From Blumeriella jaapii (taxonomy: Eukaryota > Ascomycota > Leotiomycetes > Helotiales > Drepanopezizaceae), in NCBI GenBank assembly GCA_009599575.1, contig VWND01000005.1, positions 558,001 through 622,000 on the forward strand: 64,000 nt of DNA, in the 5' to 3' direction. The notes beneath the pieces were generated by a model. It had not been told where the DNA came from. It was given only the letters and a program-made list of their open reading frames with translations, and did no database searches. A program made the position numbers and the translations under genes. Shown here in pieces: positions 21,964 through 33,093 of this stretch (its first letter is position 1; each line of letters begins with the position of its first letter).

Positions 21964-24278
21964 ATGGGTGCTTTATCGGGCGGAACAGGTCAGAAGTTGA
22001 CGCATGCAACGATTATTGTAGCGGGAGCTTCGTCGCTGATAGCGTCTCTGCTGTCCATGATGTGAGTATCAGTGGCTCTATCTGCTATGTTTAGCTGCTA
22101 AAAATTCTATCTACAGCTCGATATGGTTTCAAACGTATGCTGCCTCCTCGTTCAGTTCAGACCTATGCCCCATCTGATATCGTTACAGCAAGAACTATCG
22201 GAAACCTCTGCTGCAAAGATACGTCGTTCGCATATTACTCATGTACGTAGCTGTCGTGGAGATGTAGAAGAAAGCTGCTAACTTGAGGAGGGTGCCCATA
22301 TACTCGTTGGCATCGTGGTCGAGTATTATCTCGCTGAAGGCTGCAATGTTTGTAGACCCAATCCGTGACATCTACGAGGTAGGATACGCATCCGATGTCG
22401 CATTCCATGATCTAAACGTGGCAGGCTTTCACGATCTATACCTTCTTCCAGCTGTTGATCAACTTTATTGGGGGCGAGAGAGCACTAATAATCATGATGT
22501 ATGGCCGAGAGCCAGTGCACCACCTGTGGCCTCTGAACCACTGCCTTCCCAAAGCCGACATCTCCGACCCGCATACTTTTCTAGCGATAAAGCGTGGGAT
22601 CCTGCAGTACGCGTGGCTGAAGCCAATCCTCGGACTTGCCTCCATTGTCATGAAGGCCACCGGGACATACAAGGAAGGCTATATTGGCTTGACATCTGGG
22701 TATCTATGGAGCGGTATTATTTACAATGTCAGTGTCACCGTCAGTCTGTATTCTCTGGGTATGTTCTGGGTCATCATGTCGAAAGATTTACAGCCATTCC
22801 GTCCGGTCCCCAAGTTCCTGTGTGTCAAGTTGATCATCTTCGCATCTTACTGGCAAGGCTTCTTCTTGTCTATTCTTGTGTGGCTTGGTGCCATTCCAGA
22901 CGACGTTGAAGGTTATACCTCAGACAACCTTGCAGCAGCTATACAAGATGCCCTCATCTGTATAGAGATGCCAATCTTTGCCATAGCTCACTGGTACGCC
23001 TTCTCGTGGCATGACTACGCCGATGCCACCATCTCGGCTGCTAGGATGCCTGTCAAATTTGCTCTGCGAGATGCTTTTGGGACGCGAGATCTCATCGAGG
23101 ACACGAAAGAAACCTTTAGCGGCAACAAGTATGAATACCGATTGTTCGACACTGGTGACAATGTGCTTGCCCATGAAGGGTCGTCTTCGCGTGTTGCTAG
23201 GATGATGGAAGGAATGCGCTATGAACGTGGTGGCAAAGGCAAATACTGGATACCAAAACCCGGCGAAGCCAATGCTAGAACACCATTGCTTGATGAAAGC
23301 GGCGGACCAAGCCGAAAGCGCAGTCTATCGCCATCAAAACCACAGCATAACGATGCACAGTACATGGGATATGGCAATGGTAGCGTGGACGAGCTCGGCT
23401 TGGACCCGGACGACGAAGAAATGTATGACAGGGCCAGAGCCTTGGAGTTCGGTGACTGGAACGTGAGTCGTTTGACCTTGACCCATTTGGAAGTGTATCC
23501 TGACTAGCTAGTATCCTGTCATTACTGCTCACGAAGCTTCGCGAGAGAGGTGGCTCACGTCATCGCCTAATTTGATAACCACCTCAGCCAACCGTAACTT
23601 GTTGCAGCCAACCAGAGACAACGAAATCCGCCGAGCAAGCAATGTCCGCGACACGGTCGAGGAAGTCACCAAGAAAACTAAGCGCAAGCACAGCTCTTCA
23701 AACAAGAACAAGAAGAAAGAGAACGTCTCCAAGGGAAAGGGGAAAGGGAAGGACTCTCCGACTGGTGAGGAGGGACGAGCGCCTGGTATGATGGGGATGC
23801 TCCGACATCACTCTTCGGGCTCTAGTTCCGCTAAATCGGATCGAAGCCAGCTCGTGGATCTCGTTGTAGAAGACCACAAAGCCGAAGAAATCGACAGGGT
23901 CCGGGCACGGAAGGAGGGTGGTGCGGCTTGGAACCAGACTGAAGATAAGCGCTTCGTGTAAGTTTCATCGCAACTCATTGGAATGACTTCTAATTCAATC
24001 CTGCATCTAGACGAACTTATGGGGAAGACATTGGCGAGGACATTCGTGAAGGTTACGAGCCAAACCACGACGTCGCAGCTGCCGATGCCAAGAACAATTT
24101 TGCAGTAGAAGACGACGAGCCGACGCCTCAAGAAGAATCAGAAGAGTCCTCGCAATGGAAGGAGGCACAGGAGCCTGTAGTCGTGCTGAAGCCTAAGTAT
24201 GGGCTCGATGGTGAAGTGCCATTCGAGAACGTCTGGGGCGGAGGAGAGCCGTCAGAGCCGGCTCGCGAGAACCCTTGA
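21964..24278 (+). CDS. DUF300 / TMEM184-type membrane protein (OST-alpha superfamily)
   Basis: Exons 21964-22061, 22117-22134, 22189-22242, 22291-22378, 22425-23462, 23608-23957 and 24011-24278 give 637 aa. The protein starts MGALSGGTGQKLTHATIIV. Several hydrophobic helices follow (IIVAGASSLIASLLSMI, VPIYSLASWSSIISLKAAMF, TFFQLLINFIGG, FLCVKLIIFASYWQGFFLSI). The family signature region includes REPVHHLWPLNHCL and the cytosolic WHDYADATISAARMPV. The C-terminal 250 residues are charged and low complexity, probably cytosolic. The family is widespread in fungi and related to organic solute transporters; its fungal substrate is unknown, and vacuolar or endosomal membranes are likely. Exon 2 is only 18 nt. 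Five introns lie in the first half, as is common in these genes. Confidence 0.88.
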
Positions 24279-27200
24279 GGTTCGTGTACAGTAAATGTCC
24301 ATATTTGGAGTCTGAGGCAGGATTGGGCCTCGGATGCATGGCGAAGGCGTTCGTCGGCCGGGTGGGTGGCAAAGGGCGTTATAAGTTCCCGCAAACATGC
24401 TTGTGAATATTCTTTTCTTTTTCTGCGTTTGAGATGTAGCAATCGACGAGTGTCTCGATTCACATCCATTCCTTTTTTCACCCGGAGCAAATGTGTCTCA
24501 GTACATTTCGAAAAAAAAAAATTCCGTTGCAATATTCTTTCAAGCTTGGAAATACTTTATCGAGAAGCTGAGAATGAAAGTCCAGTCAAGTAAGCACTTC
24601 GCGAGCAATTCCCATGCTCAATCTCATGGCGTCGGTGGCAGCAGCCGCCGCCCTTGTACTCCCACACTTCCTAAATCTGTAGAGGGGGGCAGAGAAAGAA
24701 CGAAAGCTTGCAGGGCCGGATAACGTAACCCGAGGTCTGCAACTGCCGAGCAGGGACCCTGCCAGGTGCACAGGTGGCGATGACAGGTGAGCCCGAAGTG
24801 TTGCTTCAGTGGCTTGATCACGATCGGCGAGGAGGTCGGTGGGGATGATGAAGGTGTTGGTTGTACATGGTGCACCAGGAAGAAGCGGGGTTTGGATCGC
24901 GGAAAGGTGGAAAGGAGTACAAGATCGTCAAGGCGAAACAGGGGGCTCGTACCAGACACTTTACCGCAGATGTGATGAGCCGGTACCGAAAGGGCAAAAA
25001 TCGTACCATACAAGTACTACAATATCTCTCCCTTGGTTCCCTCCACCCGACCCTTGGCCCTCTTCCCAACCTCCCACTCTAACGAAAGAATCTTCCGGGA
25101 AAAGGATTGCAAAAAGTGGAGTCAATGCGGGTTGGTACCAAGTGTTGTGCAAGTCATCGTCGATCTGATGGAGTCGTAGCACCTTTTGCTTAGCGAGTGC
25201 TTTGTTTACATGGCTAGCAGAGAGTCGGGGCCTGAGTTTAACTCTGAGCATTACCTTGGTAAAAGCACTGGTATTCTCTATTCCGAAAGCCAGTCCCATA
25301 CAAAAGGTACACGTCCAACATCCCACAAGTAAGGGATGGGGGGAGAGGGACTGAAAGCCCGACAAGGATACTCGACACTGCCATGTTAATATATTTATTC
25401 TCCGGGGCCCCGTTTTTGCACATAATATCAATATGTACGGAGTAAGGATGAACTCCCCAATCAAGATTTCGTTATCCTTCTCCTAGACTTTGTAATTTGT
25501 ACTATATATAATCGCACGCGATAAGAACTCTTTCAAAGATCTCCATGTCAATTCGCTATACTACAGTACATTTTCAGCCCTACCGAAGGTTGTTTTTAAG
25601 CCTTTTGCAGCACAACCTTATAATGGTAGCATTCGAGTCACAAAGATGCACAGAAGGAGGAATGACTAGAAACTTCGTTTTTTTTTTAATCGCGGCATCA
25701 GGATGTTTCGGTTTTATCCTTAGATACTTTTGGCACTTCAACGCGTGTTCAGGTGTCAGATTTCCACTGTCGTATACTCACTGTACTGTGAGTAAAAGTA
25801 GAAGTACTTCTTCACTTTCGGCAGCGGGACAAGCTCCCGCAAAGTTTACTTCTTGAAGTTTGACTTCGTTTGCCGATTCGTGGCTCGGCATTCAGTTGCA
25901 TTGTGGAACTCGAGAAATGCCGCGTTCCTGGTATCAAGGTCCTTGAGAAGTATCACCTTCTCCCCGCCGGCTTCTTCAGATAAGTATTCTAGGTGAATCA
26001 ATTGTCCTGCCCTGCCGTGCCGTGCCCTGCCGTGCCGTCCCTCAGGCGCGGATCTATATATCATCTTGGATGGGTCGGATGAAGTCGATATATAGGCACT
26101 CATCACACGCTGTCCCGAACAATGACCATCACAATCCACCACTGCTTACTCGTTCAGATGGATATCTGCGGCTTCCCGCCTCTCCTCCCAGGATCAGTTA
26201 GCTGGCTGTCTGATGCATCCGTCCTCTTCTGCGCGTCGTAATTCCTGGACCTGCATATTCCCCGCGGCCTCTACCCTTGCGCACGATTATCAATGAACAC
26301 ACCTCTTGATGTTCTCCACAGGTGCCAGGTTCTCTGTGGAAGGCCCCGGACTCCGAGCTTTAACCTACCTGAGATACCCTACAGGACCTTACCTCCCTGC
26401 CTTCAATCTACGGACTCCCGTACTTACATACAGCACATACAGCACAGTACAGTATAGTACAGTACAGTACTCCGTACTTGTTCCTCCACGTCTTGTGTGC
26501 AGGCAGCGGAGACATCTGTCGCCATCCCCTGGTCATCGATCGCCATCTTCTTTCAACCCGCCGAGCCAGACTGGATACACCGTAGACCGGCACGCCACGG
26601 CACCGGTACCCTCTCTTCCTTCCGTGATCACTTGCCCTTACGGCGGCGGACTCGGAAGCTCAAGCTGTCACTGCAGCGGCGCCGTTCATACTGGTAGCTT
26701 CACGAAGTGATTGTGGAGCTCTTGGACCCAATCTCGTCGCGCACACGCATCCATCCATCCCTCCGCAAACATCCCCACGACTCCGCTGATCGAACAGATC
26801 CCCGAAACAAGAGATCTTGATTCACGGTACGTGCTGCCTACATGAGGCATTTCATCATCACCCCGTTGCTGGCCTTGCTTGTTCACGACGAGCACTTATG
26901 CAGTATGTCAGGGACATTGCCGCCGCCACGCCGAGGGAGACGTACCCGTCAGCCCGGAGGCATTTCCGTGCCTGGCCTACATACATGATATTGTACTATA
27001 ACTTAGTGTCGTTATGCAGCTAGCTGACGCCCTTCCTGTCAGATTTCGAGTCAGAAGTTCGAAGCATCAAGATCTCGGACGGCAGCTCGTCCACACCTTA
27101 CGCACTAGCCTTCTGGGCCAGCATTACTTTGTTTTCTTTTGATCCGAGCGCTTTCCACAGCCTAGACTCTTTTCGACTTAGTTGCCGTGTCTACGCTGTA

Positions 27201-28010
27201 CTTATGTAGTTCGACCTTCTATTTCTAATCCCGTCGATAGTCTCCGCTCGATATCAACAGATCGAACACTACCCCGACGGCACGGGCGGCCCGCCGCGAC
27301 CCAAGGCTCCAAGTGCTTCTTCGCAAGCCGCTATTTTCTCTGTTTATCAAAAGGTCCGTTCCCGACTTCTCGCGAGCTACAGCATCCATCGTCAAGAGCG
27401 ACAAGCGGTGTTTTGGTTTTCTTCAACCTTCAGACCAAGCTATCGCTTCCTGGCCGCGGCTTCAAGTTATTGCTGTCTTTCGGCAGAGCTCTTTGATGCC
27501 TCTGACTGGGCACTGCTAAACCTTTCCTTGTACATACAGTACAGTACAGTACTATACTGTACGGTAGCATCCCATCCCCCGCCGAGGACCCTCTACACAC
27601 AACGGTCGGCTTGGAGCTCGTTTTGCCTGCCCAGGTACCCACTGGATCAGCCGCTTGCATTAGTGCATGCTCACAGAAGATCGCAATCTAGCAATACTAC
27701 TGAAGCCCCGGATCCCTTGGTTTTCAAAGATATCCCGTGCTCTCAGCCTCTCTTCACCATGACCACATGCGCTTCATAAGTTCACAACGTCCCCATTAAT
27801 AGCCTGGTCTCCACTACTTAGCACCGGGCGAATTTGAGTAGTCGTCATTGGGTGACTGACTACCTTCAGGCCGTGGTAGACATCTTGGCTCTACAAGGCT
27901 GACTCGGGCTTCGACTGGCATCGCATCGCATCGCATCGCAATATGAAGTTCTTGTCGCGGTGTCGCGTTTTCGTGGAGCAGCCCTAGGAGTTCGTTAGGT
28001 TCCAGCCGCC
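24279..28010. other. 3.7-kb gene-free region upstream of the Zn2Cys6 regulator
   Basis: No coding region is supported on either strand. The region holds short simple repeats (CTGCC/GTGCC units at 26006-26041; four CATCG units at 27918-27941), two patches of TACAGTAC-type sequence (26430-26480, 27528-27562) and several small perfect hairpins near 25775-25840. A long upstream region and leader is common for fungal regulators. Many short ATG-initiated frames near 27.2-27.8 kb could act as upstream frames if the transcript begins there. Confidence 0.55.
26430..26480. repeat. TACAGTAC-type patch
   Basis: Tandem overlapping TACAGCACA and ACAGTACAGTA units. The same motif recurs at about 15 other intergenic places in the window. 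Confidence 0.6.
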
Positions 28011-31000
28011 ATGGATCATTGCGAGGAGCACCGTGAAGCAAGCTCGTCCAATAGCCCAGAGCCTGCCCTTGGCCACCAGGACGAACAGGATCGGGAAGTC
28101 AGGAAACCAGGATCGAAAGGCAAAGGTCGCAAAAGAACGAAGACCGGTTGTGCGAGTACGGAATCCCATGTTCTCTGAGGTATTGGTCCGTCGGCGCTGA
28201 CCCTCGATATGTAGCATGTCGAAAGCGTCGCATCAAATGTGGGGAAGAGAAGCCAACCTGTGAGTGTCAAGTGACGAGTTCACAAGAAGCTACACGTCTT
28301 TTGCGCCAGACATCCTGACACTTGATACAGGTGCGAATTGCACAAAGGCGAAGCGCCAGTGCGAAGGATACAACCAGAGAGTCGTTTTCAAGGACCCGAT
28401 GAATGCTTACCATCCATCCATGGTAGCGCCATCGCTACATCCGTTCCGGTATTCAAATCCATCCAAGGCTCCCAAGGGCCTGTCTTTGGGTCGACGTGAG
28501 TCGTACCCTCAATCAGCCTCTGGACAGACGCCGCTCCCAATTGCTCCAAAGCCCAATGGAGATTTCTCGTCCTCGGTAAAAGCTGGACATGCTCCATCCC
28601 CCCAGATTGTTGGGCTGCAAGACTCGCTGCAAGACACCTCGCATAGCCAAGCGAGGTACAATAATAACAAAGCGAATCCCGGGGTCAACACGCATTTTCA
28701 AGGCCACACGGATCATTCACCTGTCTCGGGAGCCCCTCGGAAACCAAAACCGGCTGTTGAATCAGATGCTCTCGTAAAGCAAGAGAGCACGGGAGATTTC
28801 GAGATCCAATCTTGCTCTCCTTTGCGAGCTGGTTTCTCAGATTGGTCGAGAGGTCCAAGTTGTGTGTTCTCGTCCCTTCCCATCCCTTTGTATATTTCTA
28901 ATTTATTCGTTGCCAAACAGCAGCGTCGTCTCAACAAAGTTATGCTCCAAGGAAATGGGAACCGGATACCTCTGCTTCTCTCGGGGAAACGTCCCCAACC
29001 TCGGGTCAAATTACACCTACCTTTCGAATGGAAAATCAGATGGACACTGCGACTCTGCAGTCACAGCCACCCGTTCACACTCAGGCTGTTCATTCCCGCC
29101 ACATGAAACAGAACCTACGTGCTCAGGTGCTGCCTCTTAATGGTGCCAGTGTTGTTGAGGCTGTCGATGGTCTACATGATATCTTCAGTGAAGATGCGGA
29201 GATGAAAGACTATGCCGATGAACCTCACGATGACCCTGATGACCCTGATGACACTCACCTCAAACAAAACGACCTCGGTATCGTCGTAGCAGTGCAAGCT
29301 GGACAAGACAAGCACGGGCTGAGTCTCCGATCATTCGTATCTTTCATCGACCGCCCCAACATGCTGGCTACTTACACGCCATCGTCGCAGTCGACTCCTT
29401 TACAAGATCCGATGACGGCAAGAATTTTCTGTCACTTTATTAATGTTACCGGTCCATGCATGTCCATGTACGAACGACATCCTGCCAACCCTTCATTGAT
29501 CTTTCAAGGATCGCCAGTACTTAAATCCCAGCAGCATATTTGGACTTGTAAAATCTCCCGCCTCCAACGTGAAGAGCAGCTTGTTGATAAGCATACACAG
29601 ATACATTCCCCACCCTTGCTCTCCAGAAGCCCGGGCTGTTACATGCCATGCTTGCCATAGCTACTCTACACGTCGCAAAGCTCCAGAACGGTCCTATCAC
29701 GGCTTCCTACAAACACTACCACCTGAGTCTCCGTAGTATAGCCAAGGCCGTTAGCCTTCCTAGTCGTCGAGGCCATCCGGCTACATTGGCTGCATCGCTT
29801 TTGCTTTCGTTCTACGAGTGTTGGTCTGCCGACCATCAAAAGTGGAGCGACCATCTCTTGGGGGCAAAACAACTGGTCAAAGAGATTGACTACGCGGGGT
29901 TGACAAGATATATCAAGCGGCAAAGAGCACAAAAACGACAACGTGAAACCGAAAGATCTGACTACGCGCAAGAGCATGGTCTTTATTTCGAATTCGACGA
30001 ACTGAATCATGCTCAGCCCGCCGAAGAAGTTGATGAGAATATCGTGGGAATCTTAATGGGCCGGAAAGTCAGCTATGACGAAAGCGGACAGATTAGAGAC
30101 GACAGTAGCACAGAAAACAAGCGAGGAAAACAGTACTCGGAAAGAGAGATAGAGATATACGAAACGCAGCGGGATCTTTTCTGGTGGTACAGCAAACAGG
30201 ATACCTACCAAAGTATTCTGGGTGGAGGAAAGCTCTTGTAAGTTTTTCTCGAAGCTCACTCTGTCAATAGCTAAAGAGAAATAGCCTTGAGTACTCCTTC
30301 TGGAGTCATTGCCCGCCAAGAGCCCCGCTAGGACGTCTTAATGCAATGTAAGAAATCCTAGGTATGATCCATCTTGCCGACGTAGATAACAATCTATAGT
30401 TATGGTACATACGACCACATGATTCTCCTTCTAGGTCGCCTCGCAGACTTTGCAGCCAGAGACCTGCAAAGGAAGCGAATGGTGATCAAAGCCAATGGCG
30501 GGCGTTGGCAACCCCCGGCTTCGATGCAAGCACAACAACCGCCCGGGCAACCTCGAGATCATAGATCTCCTCAGTCCCCCCAAATGCCCAGTTTCAGCGG
30601 CATGATGCCTAACATCAAAGAAGCCAAGCTCCCTATGGGTTTCGAGCCCTTCAGGGATGCCTCGCCTCAAAGTACCTACAGCGAAGAATGTGACCTCCAT
30701 GCACAGACTCAAGCCGCGAACGAGGAATGGCAAGAGATTCGAGACGCATTCGACTTGATCCAAAGGCACTTCGGAGAAGCTTTCCAGCCCTTGGGTCCGG
30801 AATTCTCGACACCGATCCAATCACCTTTCGGACCAGCATTACAATACAGAACGTACGGAATCGCTGGTGTCTGGATGAATTTCTACATGGGCCTTATCGT
30901 TTGCTACCGGGCCCATCCTTCTATGCCTCCAGCCGCTATGATGGCAGCTGGAATTGCCGCACAGCAGACCGGCTGGTTTGCGAATGAGCTTGGCCGGATC

Positions 31001-31495
31001 ACGGCGGGCATTGCTCCGGATCTGAGCATGGCTACCGAAGTCAATCCTGGAGTTGGAGCGGCACTAATTGAGTCATCGACGTGCATGTTCGTGTCTGGTG
31101 TGCAGGTAAGATGGCTTCACCACTCCTGACAAGCCCTCTCGCTAACAAACGCCTTGCAGCTCATAGACCCAAGCCAACGCGAATGGACCATCTGTCGCCT
31201 CCGCGACATCGCCCGCCTCACGGGCTGGCAAACGGCCATCGCCGTTGCCACAGGTTGCGAAACGTCGTGGGTCAACGTGGGAGAGATGGGCAGGGGCCCT
31301 GTATACGTCCGGACTACGGAACAGAGAGTCGTGCCTAATATATGGGCTAGCTCGAGAAAGATCGATCGAGAGCTTGAGGGGAAGACGGGCGAGGAGAGGA
31401 AGATGGCGTTGGCGAAATCGGATCGTGTGCAGTATGCGTTGGGTGTTTTGGGACTCGAGAAAGACTTTGAGGGGCTAGACCTGGCGCCTAAATGA
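28011..31495 (+). CDS. Zn(II)2Cys6 transcription factor with fungal-specific regulatory domain
   Basis: Eight exons (28011-28155, 28215-28259, 28331-28858, 28921-29547, 29601-30237, 30285-30347, 30400-31105, 31160-31495) give 1028 aa with no frame problem. The binuclear zinc cluster is complete: Cys47, 50, 57, 64, 67 and 74 in a CX2CX6CX6CX2CX6C pattern with the basic segment RKRRIK. It is spread over three exons, with introns after the second Cys triplet region and just before Cys64. A low-complexity linker precedes the regulatory domain (FVSFIDRPNM, then YTFPTLALQKPGLLHAML and AKLQNGPITASYKHY), as in the Fungal_trans_2-like group. DNA target and pathway are unknown. The gene stands alone, with a long upstream region, and is convergent with PUP2. 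Confidence 0.88.
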
Positions 31496-31800
31496 TGATG
31501 AAGAACCGGATCTTGTGTTTTGGGGGTTTGATTTCGTGGCAAAGCTGGTCAGTTATCCGAGCTCTGGAAGGCTCGAGGTGTTTGAGTCAGCGACACTTGA
31601 AGACACGAGACAAGATGTAGACCGCATGACAGACCTTCTACCAGAAACTTGAGGATTCTGGCTGATGTCTACGCTTGCTGCCTACATCTCGAGTGAAATA
31701 CTCTCTCTGCTCAGGGGTAATGATTGTGTCATTTTGCCTCGTAGCTCCGTAGCTCTCGCCTGCCTGGTTCCCACGTCGCCTCGCCTCAAACAAGCCCCGC
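31496..31800. other. Convergent intergenic region
   Basis: These 305 bases lie between the stop codons of the regulator and PUP2. I see nothing in them. Confidence 0.6.
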
Positions 31801-32737
31801 TCAATTCGCAGGTAATCTCTCTACGACAGCGGCCATCTCTGCGTCTGTGTAGATCCGAAATCCTCTCTCCTTGGTCACGCTAGCCAACTGAACGTTCTTT
31901 GAATCGAGCTTCTCCTCCATAACCTGCTTCAGTGTCTTCAGGACTAGTGTTTCGGCCTCCTCGATGGTAAGAGACTAACGAATGGTCAGTCGAGGCCGGC
32001 TTCCATCTCACAGCGATTCTCCCATCCATACCTTGTGAAACTCATTCTGCAGCTCAGCCTGCGCACCCTCCGAGCCCGATCCGATCGCCTTTGCATCGTA
32101 CCGGTAGAAAGTTCCACTGGGCTCCGCGTGGTACAACTGCGGCCCATCCTCATCGTAGCCCGCGATCAACAACGCGACGCCAAACGGTCTGCTCATGATG
32201 CTCTCCTCGCCGTCAGCGCCCTCTCCGAACCGCAACGCCAGGTCGCAGATGGCCTGCGTGCAGCTCTCGACCCTCAGCGGCTCGTTGTAGTGGAAGGCGT
32301 GGTTCTGGCTCTCGACGCGTGCGTGCTCGACCATGGAGCGGGCGTCAGCTTGCAGGCCCGACATGGCGCAGCCGATGTGGCGGTCGATTTCGACGATCTT
32401 CTCGACCGACGAGGTTTCGAGGAGGGTGGAGGTGACGCGCTTCTCGACGCCGAGCACAACGCCGCCGCCGGTCGCGACGCCGATTGCGGTGCTGCCCAGC
32501 TTGATTGCTTCGAGGGAGTATTCGACTTGGAAGAGGCGGCCCTCGGGGGAGAAGGTGCTGGGCTGAATTAGCTGGAGCTCGACGTTCAACTTGGCCGCGG
32601 TTTGGGAGGCCAGGAATGACAATGGGATAGTGTGTAGCATACTTGATACCCCGATCTACACAATGTTAGATCTGGAACCCTGGGAATCTGCTTGAAGCTC
32701 TGGGCCACTTACCATATTCCGAGCGAGCAATAAACAT
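31801..32737 (-). CDS. PUP2: 20S proteasome subunit alpha-5
   Basis: Alpha-5 is a non-catalytic subunit of the outer ring of the 20S proteasome. Exons 32713-32737 (25 nt), 32643-32655 (13 nt), 32032-32557 and 31801-31974 give 245 aa, the family length. The start is [20 protein letters not shown]; the proteasome alpha signature [20 protein letters not shown] follows at once. GVEKR and the SGLQADAR segment are present. The C-terminus reads [17 protein letters not shown]. The 13-nt second exon is needed to link EYD to NTFSPEG in frame; the acceptor is the second AG of CAGCCCAG. The gene is divergent from SPC97. Confidence 0.95.
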
Positions 32738-33093
32738 GTTGGCGGTCTGAGTTATTCAGCAGCGCGGGATTTCAAGTGAGGTCGCTGTGTGAAGCTGCAG
32801 AGTTCCGGCAGATATCTCGAGGGTCCTCTTGCTGGAATTCCCGAGTTGTGGTTCGGACAGACGAGGTTGGAGAAGATTGTTGTCGTTGCTCCCCAGGCAC
32901 TCTCTTACACACGCAGCTCGCCGTCCACATCGGTACTAGCGCCATTGACCGACGCGAAACAGCTAGAGAATCGCGTCGTCTGGATCAATCAACATTTCGT
33001 TTTGCAACTCGGCGCAAACGCCGACGTCCAGATCTCGACCTTTGCCGCAGACCAGCACTTGGAATTGGGAGCTTCAAGCGCCAATGTGAGGCC
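32738..33093. promoter_or_regulatory. Divergent promoter PUP2/SPC97
   Basis: These 356 bases lie between two start codons. The SPC97 frame stays open upstream to 32776, but that part is taken as leader. No proteasome control element was recognised. Confidence 0.45.

Noticed and set aside
24360..24372. GGTGGCAAA, identical to the yeast proteasome control element
   Set aside because: It lies just 3' of the DUF300 gene, far from PUP2, so it is probably a chance match.
32776..33093. N-terminal extension of SPC97
   Set aside because: The open frame continues upstream, but the sequence is compositionally leader-like and MSSSSHARVS at 33094 is a better start.
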